Source: Pseudotabrizicola formosa
GTDB taxonomy: Bacteria > Pseudomonadota > Alphaproteobacteria > Rhodobacterales > Rhodobacteraceae
Direction of reading: 5' to 3'
NCBI RefSeq assembly: GCF_002900965.1
Contig: NZ_PJOM01000003.1
Location: 1-64,000, forward strand
DNA: 64,000 nucleotides
Below the pieces are notes generated by a model. The model saw nothing but the letters and a program-made list of their open reading frames with translations, did no database searches and was not told the DNA's origin. Of the stretch, positions 50,519 to 61,700 are shown one piece after another. Numbering within the stretch: position 1 is the stretch's first letter; the number at the start of each line of letters is the position of its first letter. A program made the translations under genes and the position numbers.

Positions 50519-51951
50519 GTCAGGCCCTTGATGGCAGATTGAGCATTAAGGTGGCGGGCATGGCCCGCGTCGAAGGCGTCTTTCAGCGCCGGATCGGGGT
50601 CGATCACCTTGGCAATGGCGGGCAGGGTGGCCACCTCGGCCCCCGCGCCCGTGGCCGCCATCAGCGCCAGCCGCGCCGCTCCGAAGGCCCCGCCGAAATC
50701 ACCCGCCACAGGCACCTGCACCGGGCAGTCCAGCGCGGTGGCAATGGCGCGCAGCCAGTAGTCCGACTTCGACCCGCCCCCCACCGCCAGCAGACGATCC
50801 AGCCTGGTGCCGGTCGCTGCCAGGGCGTCACGGCAATCGCGGAAGGCGAATGTCACGCCCTCCAGAATGGCCCGTGTTGCCGCCTGCCGGTTCGTCGCAT
50901 GTTCCAGCCCGATGAACGCACCGCGCACCGCAGCCGAATTCAACGGCGTCCGCTCGCCCCCCAGATAGGGCAGGAACAGCGTCTTGCCGGGGGCCTGCAA
51001 CGCCCCCAGATCGCCGGTCAGGCTGGCGGCATCGCTGCCGGTCAGCTGCGCAAACCAGTTCAGCGCATCGGTACAGGCAAGGATCACCCCCATCTGATGC
51101 CAGGTGCCCGGCAGCGCGTGGCAGAAGGTATGCACCGCTGTCGCCGGGTCGGGCTGATAGCCGTCATTGGCCGCAAACAACACGCCCGACGTGCCCAGCG
51201 ACACAAACGCCTCCCCGGCGCGCACCACACCGACGCCAACGGCCGAGGCTGCATTGTCGCCGCCGCCCCCCGCCACCACCACGCCCGCTGGCAGGCCCCA
51301 GCGCGCCGCCAGACCCGACCGCAAGGTGCCCGATACCTCGGACCCTTCCACCAGCCTTGGCATGTGGTCGCGGCTCAGCCCGGTTGCGGCCAGCAGATCA
51401 TCCGACCAGTCGCGCGCGCCGGTATCCAGCCAGGCCGTGCCCGCCGCATCCGACATCTCGCCCACATGCTCGCCGGTCAGCCACAGGCGCAGATAATCCT
51501 TGGGCAGCAACACATGGGCCACCTTGGCCCATAGCTCTGGCTCATGCGCCTGAACCCACATCAGTTTCGGTGCGGTGAAACCGGGAAACACGATATTCCC
51601 CGTCAGCCGCCGGAACATCGGGTCATCATCCAGCTCTGCCGCTTCCAGATGGCTGCGGCTGTCGTTCCACAGGATGCAGGGCCGCAACACCTGATCAGAG
51701 GCATCCAGCAGCGTGGCCCCGTGCATATGCCCCGACAACCCGATGCCGCGCACCGCGCCCAACCCCTGCACCGCCAGCGCATCCAGCACCGACTCGGCCG
51801 CCGCGATCCAGTCATTCGGCGATTGCTCGCTCCAGCCCTCTGCCGGGCGCTGCACGGTCAGGGGGGCGGTGACCTCGGCCAGCACCTCTTGCGTCTCCGA
51901 CATCAGGATGCCCTTCAGCCCCGATGTCCCCAGATCCAGCCCGATATACAT
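50515..51951 (-). CDS. xylB: Xylulokinase
   Basis: 478 residues of the FGGY sugar kinase family. It phosphorylates D-xylulose to D-xylulose 5-phosphate. The N-terminal phosphate loop [17 protein letters not shown] and [13 protein letters not shown] are visible, with the C-terminal [21 protein letters not shown] adenosine motif. The start is ATG 51951 in a TGATG overlap with xylG and AAAGG 7 bases upstream, not the TTG at 51954. It overlaps xylA downstream, so the order is xylG-xylB-xylA with coupled translation. Confidence 0.95.
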   Translation of the reverse strand: MYIGLDLGTSGLKGILMSETQEVLAEVTAPLTVQRPAEGWSEQSPNDWIAAAESVLDALAVQGLGAVRGIGLSGHMHGATLLDASDQVLRPCILWNDSRSHLEAAELDDDPMFRRLTGNIVFPGFTAPKLMWVQAHEPELWAKVAHVLLPKDYLRLWLTGEHVGEMSDAAGTAWLDTGARDWSDDLLAATGLSRDHMPRLVEGSEVSGTLRSGLAARWGLPAGVVVAGGGGDNAASAVGVGVVRAGEAFVSLGTSGVLFAANDGYQPDPATAVHTFCHALPGTWHQMGVILACTDALNWFAQLTGSDAASLTGDLGALQAPGKTLFLPYLGGERTPLNSAAVRGAFIGLEHATNRQAATRAILEGVTFAFRDCRDALAATGTRLDRLLAVGGGSKSDYWLRAIATALDCPVQVPVAGDFGGAFGAARLALMAATGAGAEVATLPAIAKVIDPDPALKDAFDAGHARHLNAQSAIKGLT

Positions 51952-52712
51952 CAATAGGCCTTTGCCGGTTTCTTGCCCATGATGATCATGCCCAGAATGT
52001 CGTCATCCGTGACATCGCCCACATTCACCGTGCCGACCCTTTGTCCGTTCTTCATCACCACCGCCCGGTCGCACAGATCCATCACCGCGTGAATGTCATG
52101 CTCGATCAGGAAGATCCCCAGCCCCTGCCGCTTCAGCTCCTGGATCAGCTCGGCCACCATCTGGGTTTCCTGCGGGCCAAGTGCGGCGGTGGGTTCGTCC
52201 ATGATCAGGATCTTGGCGTTGAAATACACCGCCCGCGCGATGGCGACCGATTGCCGCTGCCCGCCCGACAGGGCCGACACCGGCACGTTGAACTTGCGGA
52301 AGTTCGGGTTCAGCCGCGCCATGATCTTGCGCGTCTCCGCCTCCATCTGCGCGTCATCGACAAACCCGGCGGCCGTCACCAGCTCGCGTCCCAGAAACAG
52401 GTTCGAGGCCGCGTCCAGATTGTCGGCCAACGCCAGCGTCTGGTAAATCGTCTCGATATTGTAGTGGCGCGCATCGCGCGGGTTGCTGATCTCGGCCTTC
52501 TCGCCGTTGATGTAGATCTCGCCCGCATCCTTCTGATAGGCGCCCGACAGGCATTTGATCAGCGTCGATTTGCCGGCCCCGTTATGGCCCAGCAGGCCGA
52601 CAACCTCACCCGGGTGCAGGTCGATGCTGACATGGTCAACCGCCTTGATCCCGCCGAAGGAAATCGAGATGTCGCGCATCTCGACCAGAGGGGTTCCTGT
52701 GTTCGTGGTCAT
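51951..52712 (-). CDS. xylG: Xylose ABC transporter, single-domain ATPase
   Basis: 253 residues, one ABC domain, unlike the two-domain XylG of E. coli (about 500 residues). The P-loop is in [14 protein letters not shown], the signature is [16 protein letters not shown], the Walker [14 protein letters not shown] and the switch His in [12 protein letters not shown]. Start ATG 52712 follows a GAGGAGG site, and a longer frame to 52811 runs into xylH. A shorter ATPase probably works as a homodimer with XylH. Substrate assignment rests on operon context. Confidence 0.9.
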   Translation of the reverse strand: MTTNTGTPLVEMRDISISFGGIKAVDHVSIDLHPGEVVGLLGHNGAGKSTLIKCLSGAYQKDAGEIYINGEKAEISNPRDARHYNIETIYQTLALADNLDAASNLFLGRELVTAAGFVDDAQMEAETRKIMARLNPNFRKFNVPVSALSGGQRQSVAIARAVYFNAKILIMDEPTAALGPQETQMVAELIQELKRQGLGIFLIEHDIHAVMDLCDRAVVMKNGQRVGTVNVGDVTDDDILGMIIMGKKPAKAY

Positions 52713-52722
52713 ATCTGCCTCC

Positions 52723-54036
52723 TCACTTCGTACGGGCGCGGTAAAGGTTGTCGAGATAGACGGCGAGCACCAGAACCATGCCCACGACGATCCGCTGGAT
52801 GGCGGCGTCAAAGCCGATCAGCACCATCCCCGATTGCAAGGACTGCATCACCAGCGCGCCAAGGATGGCCCCGTAGATCGTGCCAACCCCCCCGGCCAGC
52901 GACGTACCGCCGATCACCGCCGCCGCGATCACGTACAATTCGTCCAGCGTGCCAAGCGCGTTGGTGGCAGAGTTCAGGCGGGCCGAGGCGATCACCGCCG
53001 CAATCCCGGTCAATGCCCCCATCAGCGCAAAGATCTTCAGCGTCATCCAGCGGGTGTTGATCCCCGCCAGCGCCGCCGCCTCCGGGTTGCCGCCGATGGC
53101 AAAGACATAGCGGCCAAAGCGGGTGCGGGTCATCAGAATGGTCATTGCAATGCCGACGGCGATCATGATCAGCACCGGAATGGCAAAGCCGTGCGAGACA
53201 AAGGCATCTTCCGGCAGCTCCAGTCTGCGCAGAATGCCAACCGGCAGCGGATAGGCGTTCATCAGCAGGACCGACCCGAGGATGGCAGCGCAGCCAATGG
53301 CACCAAGGGTCAGCTCGGCCCACATCGGGCGTTTGGGGAAGTCATGCTTGACCCGCTGCTTGCGCCCGTTGATCAGCATCCAGATCACCCCGGCACAGGC
53401 CAGAAGGCCAACAATCCAGCTGCCGGTCGCGCCAATATTGCCGCCTGGTCCCCCACCCAGCAGCGCGAATGTGCTGTCCACGGGAGAGATGGTCTTGCCG
53501 CCATTGGCAATGAAGGCCATGCCGCGCCAGACCATCAACCCGCCCAGCGTGACGATGAAAGACGGTATCCCGCGATAGGCAATCAGCCAGCCGTGCAGGG
53601 CTCCGATCAGCGTGCCGCAGAGGATGCCGGCAGCGCAGGTGAGAATCCAGATCGACCAATGCCCCAGCCCCAGGATCTGCGGCAGCACGTCCACCTGCAG
53701 GATGCCCATCAGCATCCCCGTCACACCGATGATCGACCCGACCGACAGGTCGATGTTGCGGGTGATGATCACCAGCACCATGCCGGTGGCCATGATGGCG
53801 ATGCTCGATGTCTGCACCGACAGGTTCCACAGGTTGCGCGGGGTCAGAAACGCGCCATTGCCGTTCACGACGGCCCCGTAGAGGTGAAAGCCGCCCCAGA
53901 TCAGCAAAAGCGCCGCCAGCATGCCCAGCAGCCGGGTGTCAATCTCGGTGGCCGCCAGAAAGCGTTTCACCGGGTTGGCCGGCGCGGCCGCAGTGGCGGG
54001 CGACGCGGGGGGGGAAGAAAGGGGAGTCTGGGTCAT
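52723..54036 (-). CDS. xylH: Xylose ABC transporter permease
   Basis: About 437 residues with roughly ten membrane helices, of the ribose/xylose permease family (BPD_transp_2). Visible segments are [62 protein letters not shown], and [36 protein letters not shown] 54036 is chosen over 54114 because the upstream part is not membrane-like and GGA lies just before it. It is separated from xylF by 162 bases with a strong hairpin. Confidence 0.93.
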   Translation of the reverse strand: MTQTPLSSPPASPATAAAPANPVKRFLAATEIDTRLLGMLAALLLIWGGFHLYGAVVNGNGAFLTPRNLWNLSVQTSSIAIMATGMVLVIITRNIDLSVGSIIGVTGMLMGILQVDVLPQILGLGHWSIWILTCAAGILCGTLIGALHGWLIAYRGIPSFIVTLGGLMVWRGMAFIANGGKTISPVDSTFALLGGGPGGNIGATGSWIVGLLACAGVIWMLINGRKQRVKHDFPKRPMWAELTLGAIGCAAILGSVLLMNAYPLPVGILRRLELPEDAFVSHGFAIPVLIMIAVGIAMTILMTRTRFGRYVFAIGGNPEAAALAGINTRWMTLKIFALMGALTGIAAVIASARLNSATNALGTLDELYVIAAAVIGGTSLAGGVGTIYGAILGALVMQSLQSGMVLIGFDAAIQRIVVGMVLVLAVYLDNLYRARTK

Positions 54037-54160
54037 GGCATCGTCCAACGCTAGGGGGACAGGGACATCGAGCAAAGACCGCCGCCGCGTGCCGCTGGCC
54101 CGCAGGCCAGTCACGCGCGGGTCTCTGCGCTGGTCAGATGTCGTAAAGGCTCGGAAAACA

Positions 54161-54188
54161 GGTGCGGCGGCCCGATGGCCGCCGCACC
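54161..54188 (-). terminator. Strong hairpin between xylF and xylH
   Basis: A perfect 12-bp stem (GGTGCGGCGGCC at 54161-54172 with its complement at 54177-54188), 4-base loop, 10 bases after the xylF stop. On the minus strand it is followed by TGTTTT. It may act as a partial terminator or an mRNA-stabilising structure so that the binding protein is made in excess over the permease. Confidence 0.65.
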
Positions 54189-54198
54189 CCGTCAGATC

Positions 54199-55224
54199 TT
54201 ATTCGCAGCCGACAACGCCAGCGACAGCGCCTTCGCAGGCCGCTTCCTTGGTGATGTGGCCCGCATCGATGGCCGCATTCAGGTTGGCCTTGGTCAGCGG
54301 GGTCGGAGCCAGCAGGATGGCATTCATCTCGATGCCCTTTTCCCCACCCGAGAACTTCGAAGCGCCCTCGATCGAGTCAAGCGCCGCACCTTCGGCCAGG
54401 GCCGAGGCGATTTCGCCAGCCGCCTTGCCCAGCTGGCGCGCATCTTTCCACACCGAAACGGTCTGGGTGCCACGCGCCACGCGGTTGATCGCGGCATGGT
54501 CGCCGTCCTGGCCGCCGACCGGAATGGTCAGGCCCTGTGCGCCAAGGGCCGCCACAACGCCGCCCGCCATACCATCGTTCTGCGACAGAACAGCAGCCAC
54601 GTCATTGTTGGCCGAGGTCAGGATCTGCTCCATGTTCTTCTGGGCGTTTTCCGGCTTCCAGCCATCCGAGAACGCTTCGCCGACAATGGTGATGTCGCCT
54701 GCATCCACGGCCGCCTGAATGACCGACATCATGCCCTGCAGCAGGAAGCCGGTGTTCGGATCACCCGGATCGCCCTTGATGATGGCATAGTTGCCGGTCG
54801 GGGCTTCGGCGAACACGCTTTCCGCGATGATCCGGCCCACGCCGACGTTGTCAAAGGTCAGATAGAACGTGCGGTCGTCTTCAATCAGACGGTCATAGCC
54901 CACAACCGGAATGCCTTCGTTGGCAGCGGCCTCGATGGCCGGCCCGATGGCATCCTTGTCCCAGGCGTTGATGATCAGCGCGTCAACGCCCTGCGCAATC
55001 AGCGCTTCCACATCGGTCAGCTGCTTGGCCGAAGACGACTCGGCATCGGCCGAAACATATTCATTGCCAGCGGCTTCCAGAGCGGCCTTCACGGCTGCTT
55101 CGTCAATCTTCCAGCGCTCCTCCTGAAAGCTCCCCCAGGAAACGCCGATTTTTTTGCCCTCTGCCAGTGCAGCAGAGGAAAATCCTGTCGCCGCGATCAC
55201 GGCGAGCACGATTGCATTACGCAT
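54199..55224 (-). CDS. xylF: D-xylose-binding periplasmic protein
   Basis: 341 residues with a signal peptide (MRNAIVLAVIAATGFSSAALAE). The mature protein is a type I periplasmic sugar-binding fold with GVSWGSFQEERWKIDEAAVKAALE, NAWDKDAIGPAIEAAANEGIPVVGYDRLI, NDGMAGGVVAALGAQG and VGGQDGDHAAINRVARGTQTVSVWKDARQLG, matching XylF. The ribosome-binding site AGGGAGGA is strong. It is the first gene of the operon. A 3' cysteine pair (CEGAVAGVVGC) may form a disulfide. A much longer frame extending to 56643 runs antisense to xylR and is not real. Confidence 0.95.
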   Translation of the reverse strand: MRNAIVLAVIAATGFSSAALAEGKKIGVSWGSFQEERWKIDEAAVKAALEAAGNEYVSADAESSSAKQLTDVEALIAQGVDALIINAWDKDAIGPAIEAAANEGIPVVGYDRLIEDDRTFYLTFDNVGVGRIIAESVFAEAPTGNYAIIKGDPGDPNTGFLLQGMMSVIQAAVDAGDITIVGEAFSDGWKPENAQKNMEQILTSANNDVAAVLSQNDGMAGGVVAALGAQGLTIPVGGQDGDHAAINRVARGTQTVSVWKDARQLGKAAGEIASALAEGAALDSIEGASKFSGGEKGIEMNAILLAPTPLTKANLNAAIDAGHITKEAACEGAVAGVVGCE

Positions 55225-55282
55225 GTGTATCCTCCCTATGGATGCAGCCAGCGTATGGCTGGTTCGGCAGATTCGCCGAGAC

Positions 55283-55317
55283 GGGCAAAAATTGCCCTTA
55301 TTAAATTCAGTTGTCAA
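55283..55317 (-). promoter_or_regulatory. xylF promoter with overlapping palindrome
   Basis: Read leftward, a consensus TTGACA (complement of 55312-55317) is followed by the 15-bp palindrome GGGCAA-TTT-TTGCCC (55283-55297), which would cover the -10 region. A repressor bound there would block xylF transcription. The site lies in the 213-base divergent region with xylR, whose product is the obvious candidate. Confidence 0.5.
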
Positions 55318-55437
55318 AATAAAAATTATGGGCAAACTTGGGTCTGCGCAAATATGCAGCCGTCTTTCGCTGCTTTGCAGCATTTCTGCGGCGAAGACTC
55401 CACGATCTCGCGGCGAATTTGTTAGGGTGACAAATAA

Positions 55438-56718
55438 ATGTTCACGCAATATGCAGCGGGTGACACGGGCGATGGCCGCAAGGGCGTGGGGCCGCTGATC
55501 CTGCCTCTGGCCGATACCCTGCGCCCCCTGCGGCAACAGGTGTTCGAATGCGTGCGGGCCGCCGGCTTGATCCCACGGGTGCAGGTGGCGAAAGATCTTG
55601 GCGTCAGCCCGGCTTCTGTGACCACGATCACCTCTGAACTGATCGAATCGGGCCTGATCGAAGAGGTGGCCACCCCGCCCCGCGATGGCGAAACGGTGCG
55701 CGGCCGCCCTGCCGTGGCGCTTGGCGTGCGGGCCTCGGCGCATCGCGTGGCCGGGATGAAGATTTCGGACCGCGAACAGACTGCCGTGATCGTCGATTTT
55801 GCCGGCAAGCTGATCGCCGAAGAGTCGATCCCGCGCCGCCCCGGCCCGATGACCGTGGCCGAGCTGCTGGTCGTGATCGAAACCTTGCTGGACCGCGCCT
55901 GCGAAACGGCCGGCCTCCACCGGGCCGATCTGTCGGGTGTGGGAATGGGGATTCCGGGTTTTGTCGATTGTGCCGAGGGCGTCGTGCTGTGGACCCCGCT
56001 GCTCGATACCCGCAACGTGGCCCTGGCCGCACTTGCCGGCGCGCGCTTGGGGTTGCCGGTCTGGGTCGATAATGAAACCAACCTCGTGGCCATGGCAGAG
56101 CTGTGGTTCGGGGCCGGGCGGGGCCTGTCGGATTTCGCCGTGGTCACCATCGAGCACGGCGTCGGCATGGGCTTTGTGATGAACCACCGCATCTATCGCG
56201 GCGCGCAGCGGGTTGGTCTGGAACTGGGTCACACCAAGGTGCAGCTGGATGGGGCGCTGTGCCGCTGCGGCCAGCGTGGTTGTCTGGAGGCATATGTGGC
56301 CGACTATGCCCTGGCGCGCGAGGCGACCACCGCGCTCAACTGGGGCCATAAGGAGGGTCAGAGCATCACCGTCCTGCTGGAAAGCCTCTACGACCATGCC
56401 AAGGCCGGCAATGCCACCGCGCGCAGCATCTTCCGCCGCGCCGGGCGCTATCTGGCGGTGGGGCTGTCCAATGTCGTCAACCTGTTCGACCCGGCGCTGA
56501 TCATCCTGTCGGGCGAACGGATGCGCTATGACTATCTCTACGCCGCCGAAACCCTGGCCGAGATGGACAATCTGATGATCAACACCGGCCGCCCCCGCCC
56601 GCCGATCGAGATTCACGCCTGGGGCGTGCGGCTCTGGGCGCATGGCGCGGCAGCGCTGGCGCTGTCAGCGGTCAGCGAAAGCCTGCTGGCCGCCAACCGC
56701 GAGATCGCCGCGCAATAG
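55438..56718 (+). CDS. xylR: ROK-family transcriptional repressor of xylose genes
   Basis: 426 residues. The N-terminal winged helix-turn-helix (TLRPLRQQVFECVRAAGLIPRVQVAKDLGVSPASVTTITSELIESGLI) is fused to a ROK sugar-kinase-like domain. The latter keeps the structural motifs Glu262-Leu-Gly-His265 (LELGHTKVQ) and the zinc-type CRCGQRGCLEAY (Cys275, Cys277, Cys282). The ROK family includes xylose repressors released by xylose. ATG 55438 lies divergent from xylF. The symbol reflects context and family, not the AraC-type XylR of E. coli. Confidence 0.9.
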   Translation: MFTQYAAGDTGDGRKGVGPLILPLADTLRPLRQQVFECVRAAGLIPRVQVAKDLGVSPASVTTITSELIESGLIEEVATPPRDGETVRGRPAVALGVRASAHRVAGMKISDREQTAVIVDFAGKLIAEESIPRRPGPMTVAELLVVIETLLDRACETAGLHRADLSGVGMGIPGFVDCAEGVVLWTPLLDTRNVALAALAGARLGLPVWVDNETNLVAMAELWFGAGRGLSDFAVVTIEHGVGMGFVMNHRIYRGAQRVGLELGHTKVQLDGALCRCGQRGCLEAYVADYALAREATTALNWGHKEGQSITVLLESLYDHAKAGNATARSIFRRAGRYLAVGLSNVVNLFDPALIILSGERMRYDYLYAAETLAEMDNLMINTGRPRPPIEIHAWGVRLWAHGAAALALSAVSESLLAANREIAAQ

Positions 56719-56881
56719 CCCGCCCCCCTCGGGTGTCGCAGGACAAACCGACCGCGTCTTTTTTGCCATAGTGTCGGCGTCACGCAAAATGTGATGGGTA
56801 AATTTCCGCGCAAGACAAGCGGTTGATTGCACATCGCTGCCGCTGTTGCGATAGTCGGGGTAACCACGCGCGAGGTTTCCA

Positions 56882-58732
56882 GTGCCACAGTGCAGACATC
56901 CATGGCGCAAAAACGCCCTGTCCCGCTTGCCCTTTGTGGCCTGCCTTGCCGCCGCGCTGACCCTGGGGCAGACCGGCCACGCACTGGATCGGGTTGCGTT
57001 TCAGGTCGCCGGCGCCTCGGACGATCTGGAGGATGCCCTGCGCGCGGCCTCCGGCCTGCTGGCCCTCGAAAACGAAGAAGATCAGCCTGATCAGGTGCTT
57101 GCCGCCGCCCGCGCCGAATACGGCCGCCTTGTCGGGGCGCTCTATGCCCAGGGTCACTATTCCGCCGTTGTGTCGGTCCTGCTCGACGGGCGCGAGGCGG
57201 CGGCCATCGCCCCGCTCGATGCCCCTCAGCGCGTCGCGCGGATCGAGGTGCGGGTTGATCCCGGCCCGCAATTCCGCTTTGGCCAGACCGCCATTGCCCC
57301 GCTGGCCCCCGAGACAGAGCTTCCCGATGGCTTCGCGCCCGGCGAACCCGCACAAAGCGGGCTGGTGCGTCAGGCCGTAACCGCCGGGGTCGATGGCTGG
57401 CGCGCGCAGGGCCACGCCAAGGCCCGGGTCACCGGTCAGAATGTTGTGGCGGATCATCCCAATCGCACGCTGTCCGCCGCTGTCGGTCTTGATCCCGGTC
57501 CGCGCCTGCGCTTTGGCCCGGTCGATGTCACCGGCCAGCAACGCACCCGCGAAAACCGCGTGCGCAAGATTGCCGGCCTCCCGCAGGGCGAGGTCTATGA
57601 TCCGGCAGAGGTGGCCCGTGCCGAAGACCGGCTGCGCCGCACCGGCACCTTCGCCTCTGTCACCATCACCGAGGATGAAGGCATCACCCGCCCCGACCTT
57701 TTGGGCACCACCATCACCGTGGTGGAGGAAAAGCCCCGCAACCTCAGCTTCGGGGCCGAAGTCTCCAGCCTCGAAGGGCTGGATCTGACCGCTGCCTTCA
57801 CGCATCGCAACCTCTTGGGCGGGGCGGAGCGTCTGCGCCTCGAAGGATCGGTCACCAATATCGGGGCCAGTGACAATGGCATGGACTATGGTCTTGAACT
57901 GACCATCGACCGCCCCGCCACCCTGACCCCCGATACCACGGCCCGCTTTTCCAGCGAAATCGGCCATCTGGACGAACCCGATTTCCGGGCAGATCTGGCG
58001 CGGCTTGGCATCGGATTTACCCATGTCTTTTCCGACAGCCTGACCGGGCGGGCTGATCTGGCTTACAGCATCATCGACGGAACGGAATTTTCCGACGATC
58101 GCAGCTTTTCCACCGATTTCCGCTTCCGCAGCCTGTCGCTGCCGGTCGGCCTGACCTGGGACCGTCGCAATGACACCAATGACGCGACGCGCGGCTATTT
58201 CATCGAAGCCGAGGTAAAGCCCTTCCTGGGCTTTGGCACCACCGGCTCTGGCCTGCGCGCCACGGCCGATCTGCGGGGCTATCGCGGCTTTGGCGCGGAT
58301 GACCGCTTTGTCGTCGCCGCGCGGATTCAGGCCGGCATCGTGACCGGGGCCGGATTGCTGGAAACGCCGCGCGATGACCTGTTCTATTCCGGGGGTGGCG
58401 GCACTGTCCGGGGGCAGCCGTTCCAGTCGCTGGGGGTCAACGTCCTGCGCGGGCCGATCAGCTACCAGATCGGCGGCAACCATTTCCTTGGCAGCTCGCT
58501 GGAACTGCGCGCCAGGGTCTCGGGCAATATCGGCGTGGTCGGCTTTGTCGATGCGGGCCGGGTGGATGTGGGCAGCTTCTTTGACCCCGCCGGCGACTGG
58601 CACGCCGGGGCGGGCATCGGCGTGCGCTATGCCACAGGCTTTGGCCCGATCCGGCTGGATGTCGCCGGCCCGGTCGGCGGCAATACCGGCAAGGGTGTCC
58701 AGATCTACGTTGGTCTGGGGCAGGCGTTCTGA
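56882..58732 (+). CDS. tamA: Translocation and assembly module protein TamA (Omp85/BamA superfamily)
   Basis: 616 residues. After a signal peptide (FVACLAAALTLGQTGHA) come POTRA-like domains (about 35-290, with RIEVRVDPGPQFRFGQ and LRFGPVDVTGQQRTRENRVRKIAGLPQGEVYDPAEVARAEDRLRRTGTF) and a C-terminal 16-stranded barrel (LSFGAEVSSLEGLDLTAAFTHRNLLGGAERL, then VRGQPFQSLG and GAGIGVRYATGFGPIRLDVAGPV). TamA helps insert autotransporters and other outer-membrane proteins. The start is GTG 56882 with GAGG 6 bases upstream. Its stop overlaps the tamB start as TGATG. Confidence 0.92.
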   Translation: MPQCRHPWRKNALSRLPFVACLAAALTLGQTGHALDRVAFQVAGASDDLEDALRAASGLLALENEEDQPDQVLAAARAEYGRLVGALYAQGHYSAVVSVLLDGREAAAIAPLDAPQRVARIEVRVDPGPQFRFGQTAIAPLAPETELPDGFAPGEPAQSGLVRQAVTAGVDGWRAQGHAKARVTGQNVVADHPNRTLSAAVGLDPGPRLRFGPVDVTGQQRTRENRVRKIAGLPQGEVYDPAEVARAEDRLRRTGTFASVTITEDEGITRPDLLGTTITVVEEKPRNLSFGAEVSSLEGLDLTAAFTHRNLLGGAERLRLEGSVTNIGASDNGMDYGLELTIDRPATLTPDTTARFSSEIGHLDEPDFRADLARLGIGFTHVFSDSLTGRADLAYSIIDGTEFSDDRSFSTDFRFRSLSLPVGLTWDRRNDTNDATRGYFIEAEVKPFLGFGTTGSGLRATADLRGYRGFGADDRFVVAARIQAGIVTGAGLLETPRDDLFYSGGGGTVRGQPFQSLGVNVLRGPISYQIGGNHFLGSSLELRARVSGNIGVVGFVDAGRVDVGSFFDPAGDWHAGAGIGVRYATGFGPIRLDVAGPVGGNTGKGVQIYVGLGQAF

Positions 58733-61700
58733 TGCGCTGGCTTCTGTCCCTTGCCCTGATCTCCGCCCCCTGCATCGCCCTTGCGCAGGCGGATGAACCG
58801 CTGACCGAGGCAGAACGCACCGATCGCGGCACCATTGTCGCCTTTCTGGAAGACACCCTGTCAGGTGCAGGTCGCCAGATCACCCTGCGCGGGTTCGAAG
58901 GGGCCTTGTCGTCGCGTGCGACGGCCACGCAGCTGACCATCGCAGATGAGGAGGGCATCTGGCTCACGCTGAACGACATCGTGCTCGACTGGTCGCGGTC
59001 CTCCCTGCTGGCCGGTCGGGTTGCCATCAATGAACTGACAGCGGGCGAAATCATCATCGCCCGCGCGCCGGTGTCGGATGACACGATGGCCACGCCCGAA
59101 GCCTCGGGATTTTCCCTGCCCGATCTGCCGGTGTCGATCAACATTTCCAGCCTGCAGGCCAATCGGGTGGTGCTGGGCGAACAGCTTTTGGGCCAGCCGG
59201 TCGAAGGCAGCATTCAGGCCTCGGTCTCACTGGCCGGCGGCGAAGGCGCGGCGGATCTGACCATCACCCGCACCGACAGCGGGCCAGAGGGGCTGATCGA
59301 GCTTTCTGCCTCTTACGCCAATGCAAGCACCCAGCTGGCGCTTGATCTGAACGTGGTCGAAGAGGCGGGCGGCATCGCGGCCACGCTGCTCGATCTGCCC
59401 GGCGCGCCTGCGGTGGGGCTGCAAATCAACGGCACCGGCCCGCTGGACAATTTCGCCGCCACCGTCAACCTGACCAGCGATGGTGCGCCGCGTCTGGCGG
59501 GTACCGTCACCCTGTTGGGCACGCAGGATGGCGGCACCCGGTTCAATGCCGATCTGGGCGGCGATCTGGCGCCGCTGTTCCTGCCTCAATACGCCGGCTT
59601 CCTTGGGGATGCGGTGTCTCTGGATGTCAGCGGCCTGCGAACGGCCACCGGCCGCGTTGACCTGTCGGCGCTTGATCTGCGCGCGCGCTCTGTCGAGCTG
59701 CGCGGGCAGACCATCATTGCCGCCGACGGCCTGCCCGAGGTGATCGCGCTGAACGGCTTCCTGCGCGATCCCGATGGCAATCCGGTCATCATCCCCGGCT
59801 TTGATGCCGGGGTTTCGGTCCGCGCCGCCCGGCTGGAGGTTGCCTATGACGCCCGCACTGATGAGTCCTGGCGCGCGGTGATTGACGCCCAAGAGGTGGT
59901 GACCCCCGGCGCACAGATCGCACAGGCCGACCTGCGCGGCTCTGGGCGGATCTCGCGCGGGACGCAAGGCAGGGTGATCGGCGGCACCTTCACGCTGAAT
60001 GGCACTGGCATTGCCTTGCAAGACCCCGGCCTGTCCATGGCGGTCGGAGAGACCGTCACCGCCACCACCCGCCTGTTCTGGCAGGAAGGCTCCGGCGTCA
60101 CCCGCATCGGCGCGCTGGATCTGACCGCCGGGCCGGTCACCCTGTCAGCGGGCGGGGAAATCTCCGGTCTGCAAGATGGCTTCCGCACCCGTGGCCGCCT
60201 GCGCATCGACGCGACAGATCTTGCCCCGCTGTCCGGCCTGGCCGGGCGCCCGCTGTCGGGGCGCGGCACCGTCACCGCCGAAGGACAGGGCAGCCCGCTG
60301 GGCGGCGATTTCGACGTGCAGGCAAGGGTCGCCGGCCAGAACCTGACCCTTGGCATCCCGCAGGCCGACACCCTGCTGCAAGGCGCGTCCAGCATCGCGC
60401 TGGACATCCGCCGCGACACCACCGGCACCGTGTTGCGCAGCTTTGCCATCCGTGCGCCGTCCCTGGCCGCCGATGGTTCTGGCACCGTCACCTCTGATCT
60501 TGCCGATCTGACCCTGACCCTGCGCATGGATGATCTGTCGCGCCTTGGCCCCGATTACGGCGGTGCCATCCGCGGTGATCTGCGGCTGTCTGGCCCGCTG
60601 ACCACCGGTCAGGCCCGCATCGTCACCGATCTGGAAGCCACCGCCCTGCGCCTCGGCCAGCCCGATCTGGACCGCCTGCTCAATGGCGCGTCACAGCTGT
60701 CGCTTGTGGCCGATCTGGACGGGTCTGCGCTGGTGATCGAACAGCTCAACCTCACCACCCCCGGTGCCAGCATCGCCGCCACTGGCACCCTCGCCACCGC
60801 CGGCAGCGATCTGACCGCCCAGCTGTCGGTGCAGGAACTGTCCCGGCTGCGCCCGGGCCTTGGCGGCAGTGTCGCCGCCACCGCCGATTTTACCGGCACC
60901 ACCCAAACGGCCACCCTGACGCTGGACGCCACCGCAAATGCCCTGCGCACCGGTCAGGCGCAGGCCGACCGTCTGCTGGCGGGCGATTCTGCCTTCAGCG
61001 TCGCCCTGCGGCTGGAGGATGGTCTGGTCCGCCTCGACAGCCTGACCCTGACCAGCCCGCAGATCTCCGCCACGGCCACCGGCCGCCTGACAGGCGACCA
61101 GCGTCAGCTTGACCTGTCGGCCCGCCTGGCCAATCTCGGCGTGTTGCTGCCCGAATTCCCCGGCCCCGTCACCCTGTCCGGCACGGCGGTGGATACGGGG
61201 GCCGCCTACACCGTCGCGTTGACCGGCACCGGCCCGGGCAGCATCAACGCCCGCGTTGCCGGCCAGATCGCCCGGTCTTTCGACACCGCCAATCTGACCG
61301 TGCAGGGCTCGGCGCAGGCCGGCCTCGCCAATCCCTTCCTTGGCAACCGTGTCGTTTCCGGCCCGCTGGCCATCGACCTGCGGCTTGATGGCCCCGTCGC
61401 CTTGTCCTCATTGGCAGGCCGGGTCAGCCTGTCGGGCGGCACCTTCGCCGACCCGACACTGCCCTTTTCCCTGCAATCCATCGACGCCACAGCCACCCTG
61501 TCTGGCGGCTCTGCCCAGATCAGCACCACCGCCGCCGTCTCCAGCGGCGGGCGGGTCAGCCTGAGCGGCCCCATCGCCCTGACCGCGCCCTATCGCGCCG
61601 ACCTTGGGCTCACGCTCTCCGGCGTTACCTTGCGCGATCCCCAGCTGTATCAGACCCTTGCCAATGGTCAGCTCCGCATCACCGGGCCGCTCACCGGCGG

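Noticed and set aside
55225-56643. Upstream extension of the xylF frame on the minus strand
   Set aside because: It runs antisense to the ROK repressor and has no motif. The xylF signal peptide and strong ribosome-binding site fix the start at 55224.
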